47,807 bases of DNA from Wenzhouxiangella sediminis. Its GTDB lineage: Bacteria; Pseudomonadota; Gammaproteobacteria; Xanthomonadales; Wenzhouxiangellaceae. The notes under the pieces were generated by a model. The model saw only the letters and a program-made list of their open reading frames with translations, was not told the origin of the DNA and searched no databases. Every line of letters starts with the position of its first letter. Positions within the stretch are counted from its first letter, which is position 1. Shown here piece by piece: positions 31,686 through 39,151 of the stretch. A program made the position numbers and the translations under genes. The stretch covers positions 1 to 47,807 of the forward strand of contig NZ_QUZK01000032.1 of NCBI RefSeq assembly GCF_003410055.1, given 5' to 3'.

Positions 31686-33371
31686 TCAGCCCCGGCTGAA
31701 GGCCATCAACACGATCACCGCCAGCAGGACCGCCATCCAGATCGCCATCTGTCCCATCGGGCTTCGGCTCGAGAAGAATCGGTAGGACTGCACGCGAACT
31801 TGCGTGATGGCCCGGCTTCCACCCGAAAGCACCGCTTCGATCGTGCGATCCCTGGCGCTGGCAAGCGAACGATCGATGAATCCGGCAATCTTCGGGATCA
31901 TCCGTCGATAGAAATAATCGAAGTCGAGCGTGATGGTGAGCGTGCGCTTCATCATCGGCAACATCACGAAGAATGCCAGGCCGGCGAACAGCAGCAGTTG
32001 CAGCTGGCTGAGTACGTGATCGGGCGTGTACGGCTTGTAATCGACCGGGTAGGGCAGCAGCGAATACAGCAGCCCCGGGAAGACGCCGAGCCCGATGCAG
32101 ATGATCGAAAAGAAGATCATGGCCGCCCGCATGTTCCAGGGTGCTTCGGGCGGCCGCAGGCCCGAGTCCTTCTGGAAGAATACGAACCACGGGAACTTGA
32201 TGCCCGCATGCAGGAATACGCCGGCCGACGCGGCGACCAGCAGGTACCAGACCAGCGCCATGTGCTCGTAGGCCGCGCCCGAGGAGATCATGGACTTCGA
32301 AATGAAGCCCGAGGTCCAGGGGAAGGCCGAGATCGCCAGTGCGCCGATCGTGCCGCACACGGTCGTCAGCGGCATGGTGCGGAACAGTCCGCCGAGGTTG
32401 GAGCACTTGCGCACGCCGGTCTGGTAGAGCACCGCGCCGGCGCTCATGAACAGCAGGCCCTTGTAGATGATGTGGGCGAAGGCGTGCGCCGCCGCGCCGT
32501 TGAGCGCCAGCTCGGTGCCGATGCCCACGCCGACGACCATAAAGCCGACCTGGTTGACGATCGAATAGCTGAGAATACGCCGCATGTCGTTTTCAAGCAG
32601 CGCCCAGATGATGCCGTAGAAGATCATGATCAGGCCCAGCCAGACCAGCAGCTCGGTGCCCGGGAAGAGCATGATCAGGGCCAGGACCGCGGTCTTGGTC
32701 GTGAAGGCCGACAGGAACACCCCGCCCATGGGGCTGGATTCGGGGTAGGCATCGGCCAGCCAGACGCTGATCGGCGGTGCGGCGGCATTGATCAGCACGC
32801 CGATGAAGATCATCCAGGTGTCGAAGTTGCCCAGGGTCAGGGCGCGGATCTCGGGTGAGCCGGTGTGGATGATCAGGCCCTCGATGCCGATCTTGAGGAC
32901 GATGCCGCCGACCAGGTGGATGATGGCGTAGCGGATGCCGGCCGCGCGGGCTCGCTCGGTTCCCCCGCACCAGACCACGACGGTCGAGAACAGGGCCATC
33001 AGTTCCCAGAACAGGAACATCACGATCAGGTCGCCGGCGAAACTCACGCCGATCGCGCCGGCGGCGTACATCAGGGCCGCGGAGAGCTCCCACCATTTCG
33101 ATTGCCGGAAGGCGAACAGCGCCCCGCCGAAGCCCATGATGGCGAACACCGTGGCGAACAGGCGCCGGAGGTCGCTGCCTTCAACGAATTGCACCTCGTA
33201 ACCCAGGAAGGTGGCGGTCAGCTGCACGCCGTCGGGCACCTGCCAGATGGCGTAGAGCGTGATCAGCGGCGTGGCCAGGGCGATCAGGGGCCGCAGGGCC
33301 GGCCGCGCGACACCGATCAGCACCGCGCCGGCAATCATCAGTATGGCCGGTGGCAAGATGAACTCAAACAT
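31686..33371 (-). CDS. Third antiporter-like subunit of Mrp complex (NuoL/MrpD-like)
   Basis: A 561-residue member of the proton-translocating Mrp/complex I antiporter-like family with about 14 helices. The transmembrane glutamate is kept as Glu123 (FLFWELMALFST) and Lys226 (AFTTKTAVL) is kept. However, the mid-membrane Lys expected in GxxxKxxxxPxHxWL is replaced: here the segment reads GVLINAAAPPISVWLADAY with Asn195. The C-terminus carries an extension (LDFDYFYRRMIPKIAGFIDRSL) and a last helix (MAIWMAVLLAVIVLMAF), resembling NuoL or MbhH more than MrpD. It is the last gene of the operon, with its start overlapping the previous gene by 8 bases. Confidence 0.9.
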   Translation of the reverse strand: MFEFILPPAILMIAGAVLIGVARPALRPLIALATPLITLYAIWQVPDGVQLTATFLGYEVQFVEGSDLRRLFATVFAIMGFGGALFAFRQSKWWELSAALMYAAGAIGVSFAGDLIVMFLFWELMALFSTVVVWCGGTERARAAGIRYAIIHLVGGIVLKIGIEGLIIHTGSPEIRALTLGNFDTWMIFIGVLINAAAPPISVWLADAYPESSPMGGVFLSAFTTKTAVLALIMLFPGTELLVWLGLIMIFYGIIWALLENDMRRILSYSIVNQVGFMVVGVGIGTELALNGAAAHAFAHIIYKGLLFMSAGAVLYQTGVRKCSNLGGLFRTMPLTTVCGTIGALAISAFPWTSGFISKSMISSGAAYEHMALVWYLLVAASAGVFLHAGIKFPWFVFFQKDSGLRPPEAPWNMRAAMIFFSIICIGLGVFPGLLYSLLPYPVDYKPYTPDHVLSQLQLLLFAGLAFFVMLPMMKRTLTITLDFDYFYRRMIPKIAGFIDRSLASARDRTIEAVLSGGSRAITQVRVQSYRFFSSRSPMGQMAIWMAVLLAVIVLMAFSRG

Positions 33372-33711
33372 CCTTGCCGCCCTCCTCGGTCCGGACCTTG
33401 TCGGTCAGCTGGCTGGGCGCCAGCTCGGTTTCGCGGAAGTAGTAATCGTCCGGCCGCTTGAGCAGGAAGCCGAGCAGCTTGGCGCCCACGACCATGCCCA
33501 CGCAGGTCAGGAAGCCGTAGAGCGCGTAGAAGCCGAACCAGCCGTCCACCCCGAAGTAGGTATGGAAATGAACGAAGAACTGGCCGGCTACCGTCAGCGC
33601 CAGGATGGCGCCGAAGATCCACCAAAGCAGTCGAATGGTCTTCGGGCGGACCAGCCAGTGGTCGTGATCGGGCTGCTTTTCCGGGTTCTGCGGAAGGGGC
33701 GACTGGCTCAT
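33364..33711 (-). CDS. Small membrane protein inside the Mrp-like operon
   Basis: A 115-residue protein with a charged N-terminus (SQSPLPQNPEKQPDHDHWLVRPK), helix LLWWIFGAILALTVAGQFFV, and a second helix FYALYGFLTCVGMVVGAKLLGFLL. A polar tail, KRPDDYYFRETELAPSQLTDKVRTEEGGKDV, follows. It overlaps the upstream antiporter gene by 4 bases and the downstream one by 8 bases, so it is translated with them. No Mrp subunit from the classic A-G set matches it, and I do not recognise the family. It is a candidate accessory subunit of the complex. Confidence 0.85.
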   Translation of the reverse strand: MSQSPLPQNPEKQPDHDHWLVRPKTIRLLWWIFGAILALTVAGQFFVHFHTYFGVDGWFGFYALYGFLTCVGMVVGAKLLGFLLKRPDDYYFRETELAPSQLTDKVRTEEGGKDV

Positions 33712-35174
33712 TGGCCCACCTCCAGGATGCGCGATTCGATGTCCACGATCGGTCCGTTGAATGCGAAGAACAGGATGACCAGGGCGGCGGTGAAGGTCAG
33801 CGCCGCAACCATCGGCCAGGGCGCCTCGCCGTGCTCGACCTTGGGCGGCACGTCTTCGTCGCGGAAGAAGGCGCGGAAGACGATGGGCAGGAAGTAGGCC
33901 GCGTTCAGCCCGGTCGAGAGCATCAGGACCACCAGGGTGAAGTAGTTGTCGACCTGGAAGGCGCCGGCGATGATGTACCACTTGGACACGAAGCCGGCGG
34001 TGGGCGGCACGCCGATCATCGACACCGCCCCGATGGTGAAGGCCACCATGGTCCATGGCATGCGTCGCCCGATGCCGCGTATTTCGTCCAGCCGGGTTTT
34101 CTTGGAGGCGACGTAAATGGCCCCGGCACAGAAGAACAGGGTGATCTTGCCGAAAGCGTGCGCCACGATGTGGACGGCCGCGCCGATTTCGGCGAACGGC
34201 GCCAGCACCAGCGCGGCCAGCACGATGTAGCTGAGCTGGCTGATCGTCGAGTAGGCCAGCATGCGCTTGAGCTCGACCTGCTTGAGCGCGATGATCGAGG
34301 CGGCGACGACGGTGAAGCCGGCGAGGTAGACGAGCCACTGTTCCAGCGGCACGTTGGCCAGGAAGTCCAGCCCGAAGATGTAGATGACGACCTTGGTGAT
34401 GGTGAACACGCCGGCCTTGACGACGGCCACCGCGTGCAGCAGGGCCGAAACGGGGGTCGGCGCGACCATGGCGGCCGGCAGCCAGCGGTGCATGGGCATG
34501 ACCGCCGCCTTGCCGATCCCCAGAACGAACAGGGTCAGCAGGATGGCCGCCTCGGTCGGCCCGAGCGTGCCGAACAGGATACCGCCCGGCGTGAAGTCGG
34601 TGGTGCCGGCGGCCATCCAGGTCCAGATGATGGCCGGCAGCAGCAGGCCGATCGACGTGAACAGGAGGATCCCGAGGTAAGTACGGCCGCCGGCCCGGGC
34701 GGCATCGTTCTGCTTGTGCGTGACCAGCGGCCAGGTGCTGATGGTCAGTACTTCGTAGAAGATGAACAGGGTCAGCAGGTTGCCGGCCGTGGCCACGCCC
34801 ATCGCGCCGCTGATGGCGATGGCGAAGAAGACGTAGAAGGACGTGTGCCGTGGCTCTTTCGCGCCGCGCATGTAGCCGATGGCATAGACCGAGGTAACGA
34901 ACCACAGCAGGCTCGCCAGCAGGGCGAAGATCAGGCCCAGCGGTTCGAGCCGGAAGGTGATGGCCAGCCCGGGCAGGATCTCGATCACTTCCAGGGCCAC
35001 GTCGTAGCGGTTGACCACCGGACCGATGAGCTGCGTGGCCAGGCCGAACAGCGTGGCGGCGGTGACCAGCGTCGCGGTCTCCCTCAGGTTGGGCCAGCGG
35101 CCGAGCAGGCCGACGGCGAGTGCGCCGAGCAATGGGGTGACGATGAGCGCGACGATCAGCATGGCCGGACTCAT
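33708..35174 (-). CDS. Second MrpD-like antiporter subunit
   Basis: A 488-residue antiporter-like membrane protein. Key residues of the family are present: Glu141 (LFIFYEVLTIST), Lys222 (GIGKAAVMPMHRWLPAAMVAPTPVSALLHA), His247 and Lys253 (AVVKAGVF), and a later AFGKITLFFCAGA lysine. These are the residues that carry protons or ions through MrpA/MrpD and NuoL/M/N. The open frame extends upstream to 35273 within the neighbouring gene, but the ATG at 35174 gives the family N-terminus and a 4-base overlap with the gene before. It is more NuoL/MrpA-like in its PTPVSALLHA motif than the subunit encoded just upstream. Confidence 0.92.
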   Translation of the reverse strand: MSPAMLIVALIVTPLLGALAVGLLGRWPNLRETATLVTAATLFGLATQLIGPVVNRYDVALEVIEILPGLAITFRLEPLGLIFALLASLLWFVTSVYAIGYMRGAKEPRHTSFYVFFAIAISGAMGVATAGNLLTLFIFYEVLTISTWPLVTHKQNDAARAGGRTYLGILLFTSIGLLLPAIIWTWMAAGTTDFTPGGILFGTLGPTEAAILLTLFVLGIGKAAVMPMHRWLPAAMVAPTPVSALLHAVAVVKAGVFTITKVVIYIFGLDFLANVPLEQWLVYLAGFTVVAASIIALKQVELKRMLAYSTISQLSYIVLAALVLAPFAEIGAAVHIVAHAFGKITLFFCAGAIYVASKKTRLDEIRGIGRRMPWTMVAFTIGAVSMIGVPPTAGFVSKWYIIAGAFQVDNYFTLVVLMLSTGLNAAYFLPIVFRAFFRDEDVPPKVEHGEAPWPMVAALTFTAALVILFFAFNGPIVDIESRILEVGQ

Positions 35175-36643
35175 GGCGAGCCTCCCATCAGCATTTCGGC
35201 GCCGCGGCGGGCGACGTCGACGGTCAGGCGGGTATCGATCCCGAAGTAGAAATTGGCCGCGACGAGAATCCACATCGGCACGAGCAGACCCGGATGCGCC
35301 TCGCGAACGGGTTCACGCCCCTCGGGCGCGGGTCGGAGCCAGGCCGCTTCGGCGACCTTGCCGATATACATGACGGCCAGCAGCGAACCGACCAGGACGA
35401 CGACCACGGCAAACCAGTTCCCGTCTGCCATGGCGGTTTCGATCAGCAGCCACTTACTGATGAAGCCCACCGTCAGCGGCACGCCGATCAGGCTCAGGCC
35501 GGCCAACACGAACGCCAGCATCGTCAGGGGCATCTGGCGGCCCAGGCCGCGGAAGGCGCTGATATGCGGCGAGCCCACCTGGTAGATCACGGTGCACACG
35601 CTCATGAACAGGGCCGCCTTCATCAGGGCGTGGTTGAACATATGCACCAGCCCGGCGCTGATGCCGGCCACGGAAACGAAGCTGATCGCCAGCGCCATGT
35701 AGCCGACCTGGGCGACGCTGGAGTAGGCCAGCAGCCGCTTGGCGTTGTCCTGCTCGATCGCCCAGATCGAGGCGAACAGGATGCCGATGACGCCGAGCAC
35801 GAAGAACACCTCGGCAAACGGCATCTGTCGGACGAACTCTATGCCGAAGACCGTGAAGACCAGCCGCAGCAGCACGTAGATGGCGACCTTGGTGGCCGTC
35901 GAGGCCAGGAACACGGTCACGGCCGACGGCGCGTTGGCATAGGCGCCGGGCAGCCAGCGGTGCAGCGGGAACAGCGCGAGTTTCAGGCCGATGCCGACGA
36001 TGATGAAGGCGAAGGCGGCCTGCACGGCCCGACTGTCGGCCACGGCCGGCAGGCGTTCGGCCAGGTCGACCATGTTGAGCGTGCCGGTCATGATGTAGAT
36101 CAGGCCGATGCCGATCAGGTAGAAGGTCGCGCCCAGCGTGCCCATCACCAGGTAGCGGAAGGCCGACAGCGGCGCGGCCCGGCTGCGGCCCTGGGCGACC
36201 AGCACGTAGGTCGACAGCGAGGAAATCTCGAGGAAGACGAAGACGTTGAAGGCGTCGCCGGTCAGCGTGATGCCCATCAGGCCGGCGAAGGAAAGCAGGA
36301 ACAGCGCGTAGAACAGGCCCTGCCGCTGCGGCACCTCGCGGTTCACGCTGATGCGTCCCCAGGGCAGGATCACGGTGCCCATCACCGCGATCAGCAGCCC
36401 GATGAAGGCGTTGACCGCGTCGACGCGGTATTCGATGCCGATCGGCGGCGGCCAGTCGCCGAAAAAGTAGCGCATCGGCTCGTTGACCGCCTCGGGCAGC
36501 ACGAAGGCCATGATGACCGCGGAGGCGGTGACGCTGGCCATGGCCAGCAGCCAGGGCAGGAATCGGCCGGGCAGCAGGGCGCAGACCGGCGCGGCGAGCA
36601 GCGGCAGCAGCACGCTGAACGGCATCCACTCGAGAATGCTCAT
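35171..36643 (-). CDS. mnhD: Na+/H+ antiporter subunit D (MrpD/MnhD)
   Basis: A 490-residue MrpD-type subunit with about 14 helices. Conserved features include Glu139 in FVFLEISSLSTYVLVA, Lys221 in GLKLALFPLHRWLPGAYANAPS, Lys252 in STATKVAIYVL, and Lys in HALMKAALFMSVC. The PLHRWLPGAYANAPSAVT string is typical of MrpD and distinguishes it from the two other paralogues in the operon. It follows mnhC with a 4-base overlap, the usual C-D order. It forms part of the membrane proton/cation antiporter complex. Confidence 0.94.
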   Translation of the reverse strand: MSILEWMPFSVLLPLLAAPVCALLPGRFLPWLLAMASVTASAVIMAFVLPEAVNEPMRYFFGDWPPPIGIEYRVDAVNAFIGLLIAVMGTVILPWGRISVNREVPQRQGLFYALFLLSFAGLMGITLTGDAFNVFVFLEISSLSTYVLVAQGRSRAAPLSAFRYLVMGTLGATFYLIGIGLIYIMTGTLNMVDLAERLPAVADSRAVQAAFAFIIVGIGLKLALFPLHRWLPGAYANAPSAVTVFLASTATKVAIYVLLRLVFTVFGIEFVRQMPFAEVFFVLGVIGILFASIWAIEQDNAKRLLAYSSVAQVGYMALAISFVSVAGISAGLVHMFNHALMKAALFMSVCTVIYQVGSPHISAFRGLGRQMPLTMLAFVLAGLSLIGVPLTVGFISKWLLIETAMADGNWFAVVVVLVGSLLAVMYIGKVAEAAWLRPAPEGREPVREAHPGLLVPMWILVAANFYFGIDTRLTVDVARRGAEMLMGGSP

Positions 36644-37002
36644 GTGTGGGGCTCCCCGTCCTCTTCCTCGGTGAGCTGGTCGTCCTGGATGCTGCCGTAG
36701 TTCTCGCGCACCCGCACCGCCAGGGCCAGGCCGACGGCGGTCGTCGCCACGCCGACGACGATGGCGGTCAGGATCAGTACGTGCGGCAGGGGGTTGGAAT
36801 AGAGATCGACGCCTTTCTCGAGCACCGGCGAGGAAGCGCCGATGATCTTGCCCGCCGAGATGAACAGGATGAACACCGAAGTCTGGAAGATATTCAGCCC
36901 GATGATGATCTTGACCATGTTGCCGCGCGCAATGACGGCATAGAAGCCGGTCATCATCAGGAAGATCACGACCCAGTAGTTGAAATGGCCCAGCCAGTCC
37001 AT
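36640..37002 (-). CDS. mnhC: Na+/H+ antiporter subunit C (MrpC, NuoK-like)
   Basis: A 120-residue NuoK-like subunit with three helices: NYWVVIFLMMTGFYAVIARG, MVKIIIGLNIFQTSVFILFISAG and LPHVLILTAIVVGVATTAVGLALAVRVRENYG. The KIIIGLNIFQTSV and LTAIVVGVATTAVGLAL motifs are characteristic of MrpC. Its start shares one base with the end of mnhB, and its end overlaps mnhD by 4 bases. It is an essential membrane-arm piece of the Mrp complex. Confidence 0.95.
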   Translation of the reverse strand: MDWLGHFNYWVVIFLMMTGFYAVIARGNMVKIIIGLNIFQTSVFILFISAGKIIGASSPVLEKGVDLYSNPLPHVLILTAIVVGVATTAVGLALAVRVRENYGSIQDDQLTEEEDGEPHT

Positions 37003-37454
37003 CAGTCGATCTCCTCCCGGGTCAGGTCCGCCACGACCCGCAGCCGGTCCGCGAACAGGGTGTAAATGAGCATCACCACCGCGGCCACCGTGATGCCGAC
37101 GCCGAGTTCGACGAGCACGATGCCGGCTTGCTGGGCCCCCTGTGGCGAGCCCGGGATGAGGGGCGTGAATTCGAGGAACTGGCCGCCCAGGACCACGCCG
37201 AGCACGCCGATGGTCGCGTAGAGCATGACGCCGATGCTCGCCAGGACCTTCTGGGCGCCGGCCGGCACAACCGCCAGGGCTTCGTCGAGGCCGAACACCA
37301 GCGCGAACAGGATCCAGGCGGCGGCGAAAATCACCCCGGCCTGGAAGCCGCCGCCGGGCGAGTACTCACCGTGGAACTGGATGTAGAGCGCGAACAGCAT
37401 GATCAGCGGGATCAGGAACCGCGTGACGACGCGCAGGATGCCGTTGGTCTTCAT
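37002..37454 (-). CDS. mnhB: Na+/H+ antiporter subunit B (MrpB)
   Basis: A 150-residue MrpB. The signature HGEYSPGGGFQAGVIFAAAWIL lies near residue 28-49, and other helices are VLASIGVMLYATIGVLGVVLGG and GIVLVELGVGITVAAVVMLIYTLF. Mrp B subunits lie between the A C-terminal domains and C. Here B follows the DUF4040/MbhE-like gene with a 4-base ATGA overlap and precedes C with a 1-base overlap, which preserves that order. Confidence 0.95.
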   Translation of the reverse strand: MKTNGILRVVTRFLIPLIMLFALYIQFHGEYSPGGGFQAGVIFAAAWILFALVFGLDEALAVVPAGAQKVLASIGVMLYATIGVLGVVLGGQFLEFTPLIPGSPQGAQQAGIVLVELGVGITVAAVVMLIYTLFADRLRVVADLTREEID

Positions 37455-38014
37455 TCGGTCTCTTCCCCTTCGATCGGCTCATCGGCCGGCTGGCGCCGGC
37501 GTCTGCGGGTCGCCCCGAGCAGCATCATCACGCCGATGCCGGCGGTGAAGATCACGTAGACCTCGCCGAGCGTATCGATTGAGCGGTAGCTGGCCAGTAC
37601 CGAGGCGACGACGTTGGGAATGCCGATGTCCTTGTAGGACTCCTCGAGATAGTAAGGCGCGACATGCTGGTGAATCGGGTTCTCGGCCGCGCCGAAGGGC
37701 GGCAGGTCCCAGGTCGCATAGACGAGCGTGGCGCCGGTGACGAGTACCACCACCAGCGCGGTGAGGTTGCGGCCCCGACCGCGATCCTCGTGGCGCGGCG
37801 CCAGCGACAGGGCCACCAGCATCAGGATGGTCGAGATGCCGGCGCCAACGGCCGCTTCGGTCAGGGCGACGTCGCCGGCATCGAGCACGGCGAACAGGGA
37901 GGCCGACACCAGCGAATAGATGGCGAACAACATGACCGCGGCGAACAGGTCGCGCATGCGCAGCACGGCGACCGCCACGATTGCCAGGAAGGCCAGCAGC
38001 GTGAGATCGATCAG
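37451..38014 (-). CDS. MrpA C-terminal-like subunit (DUF4040/MbhD plus MbhE)
   Basis: About 187 residues matching only the C-terminal part of MrpA. The MbhD-like half shows MRDLFAAVMLFAIYSLVSASLFAVLDAGDVALTEAAVGAGISTILMLVAL. The MbhE-like half shows NVVASVLASYRSIDTLGEVYVIFTAGIGVMMLL. The first in-frame GTG (37978) would cut off residues LIDLTLLAFLAI that belong to the first helix. No ATG, GTG or TTG lies upstream in frame before mnhG, but a CTG at 38014 overlaps the mnhG TGA in a CTGA, matching the ATGA overlaps elsewhere in the operon. I therefore propose a CTG start. The NuoL-like N-terminal part of MrpA is absent. Confidence 0.85.
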   Translation of the reverse strand: MIDLTLLAFLAIVAVAVLRMRDLFAAVMLFAIYSLVSASLFAVLDAGDVALTEAAVGAGISTILMLVALSLAPRHEDRGRGRNLTALVVVLVTGATLVYATWDLPPFGAAENPIHQHVAPYYLEESYKDIGIPNVVASVLASYRSIDTLGEVYVIFTAGIGVMMLLGATRRRRRQPADEPIEGEETE

Positions 38015-38325
38015 TTGTTCGATGACTGCTCTCCTTCGGGTTTGAGACCGTCGGTCAGGGCGGCGCGCGCCAGGGCATGCGAAGCCGTCGGCGAGGTAAA
38101 CAACAGGAAAAGCAGGATCAGGGCCAGCTTGATCGACAGCAGGGAAAGTCCGGCCTGCAGGATGAGTCCGGCGATGATCATCAGGGCACAGAGCGTGTCC
38201 GTCATACCGGCCGCGTGCAGCCTCGAATAGAAATCGGGAAAGCGCAGCAGGCCCACGCCGCCGAGAATGCCGACCAGCCCGCCGCCGAGCAGCAGGAACC
38301 AGCTGAGCACGTCGACGACGATCAT
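38011..38325 (-). CDS. mnhG: Na+/H+ antiporter subunit G (MrpG)
   Basis: A 104-residue MrpG. It has the family segment GGVGLLRFPDFYSRLHAAGMTDTLCALMIIAGLIL and a following helix (SIKLALILLFLLFTSPTASHALARAA). The LRFPDFYSRLHAAG and TSPTASHALARAA strings are diagnostic. The ATG at 38325 overlaps the mnhF stop by 4 bases. Its TGA is overlapped by the proposed CTG of the next gene. Confidence 0.95.
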   Translation of the reverse strand: MIVVDVLSWFLLLGGGLVGILGGVGLLRFPDFYSRLHAAGMTDTLCALMIIAGLILQAGLSLLSIKLALILLFLLFTSPTASHALARAALTDGLKPEGEQSSNN

Positions 38326-38606
38326 GGTTCTTCCCCTTCCCGGCCGATCTCTTCGGGGCGCTGAAGGCGGACGAGCTTGAGCACCGCGATAATTGCGATG
38401 AAATTGATCAGGGCGTAGACCAGCGCAATGTCGATGAACAGGTCGTGGCCCATCACGAAGCTGATGAGCGCGACCAGGAGCACGGTCTTGGTGCCGAAGA
38501 CGTTCACGGCCACGATGCGGTCCCAGACGGTGGGGCCGAGCAGGGCGCGGGCCAGGGCCAGGGCCATCGTGGCCAGCATGGTCAATGCTGCCAGGGTGTA
38601 GATCAC
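38322..38606 (-). CDS. mnhF: Na+/H+ antiporter subunit F (MrpF)
   Basis: A 94-residue MrpF with three helices: YTLAALTMLATMALALARALLG, VLLVALISFVMGHDLFIDIALVYALINFIAIIAVLKL, and the diagnostic GPTVWDRIVAVNVFGTKTVLLVAL between them. The overlaps with mnhE (4 bases) and mnhG (4 bases) place it in the fixed E-F-G order. A short charged tail (RLQRPEEIGREGEEP) follows. Confidence 0.95.
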   Translation of the reverse strand: MIYTLAALTMLATMALALARALLGPTVWDRIVAVNVFGTKTVLLVALISFVMGHDLFIDIALVYALINFIAIIAVLKLVRLQRPEEIGREGEEP

Positions 38607-39082
38607 TTGGATTGGTCCTCCAGCCAGCAGACACGGTCGCCCATCTCGCCCGACAGCACGCCTTCGGCGCCTGCCCGGGTCAGGGCGTGAACCACGATTT
38701 CATTACCTTCGAGCCGCAGGCTGACGGTGCCGGGTGTGAGCGTGATCGAATTGGCGTAAGTCACCCGCGTGAGTTCGCGCGATTGCTTCGCCGGCACCCT
38801 CAGCACCCGCTGGTGGATGTGGCCGCGCGGATTGAAGACCGCCCTGGCCACGTCGAGATTCGCGACGACGATCTGCCACACCAGCCAGGCCCAGTAGACA
38901 GGCAGGCGCCACGAGAACAGGCCCGGGTTGTGTTCGACGCCGATGACGTCCATGCGCCAGGACAGCCAGGCCGCCAGCGCGACGGAGGCGACGCCGAGCG
39001 CGAGGATGACGGGCTTGAACAGGCCCGACAGTCCCAGCCAGAGTGCGGCCATCACCAGGGCCAGTGAGATCACGTAACGCAT
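38603..39082 (-). CDS. mnhE: Na+/H+ antiporter subunit E (MrpE)
   Basis: A 159-residue MrpE, first gene of the operon. N-terminal helices (YVISLALVMAALWLGLSGLF, VILALGVASVALAAWLSWRM) precede the conserved YWAWLVWQIVVANLDVARAVF. The soluble C-terminus shows YANSITLTPGTVSLRLEGNEIVVHALT, typical of MrpE. Its start lies 10 bases after a TAATAT -10 element, with no Shine-Dalgarno. In canonical operons mrpE lies after D; here E-F-G lead the operon instead. Confidence 0.94.
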   Translation of the reverse strand: MRYVISLALVMAALWLGLSGLFKPVILALGVASVALAAWLSWRMDVIGVEHNPGLFSWRLPVYWAWLVWQIVVANLDVARAVFNPRGHIHQRVLRVPAKQSRELTRVTYANSITLTPGTVSLRLEGNEIVVHALTRAGAEGVLSGEMGDRVCWLEDQSK

Positions 39083-39092
39083 AAGACCGCGA

Positions 39093-39101
39093 ATATTACC
39101 A
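39093..39101 (-). promoter_or_regulatory. Extended -10 promoter of the Mrp operon
   Basis: TGGTAATAT on the minus strand combines an extended TG motif with TAATAT (39093-39098). Ten bases separate it from the mnhE ATG, so the transcript would have a leader of only about 3 bases. No good -35 is seen at 17 bp, which fits an extended -10 promoter. Confidence 0.5.
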
Positions 39102-39151
39102 AAACCGTGTGCACGCGGGCCATGTTCCGGACGCCCGGTTCGGTCCGAAAC

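Noticed and set aside
33711-36700. Long plus-strand frames opposite the antiporter genes
   Set aside because: Histidine-, aspartate- and glutamine-rich translations arise from the complement of hydrophobic codons. The minus-strand genes have all the Mrp motifs and correct overlaps.
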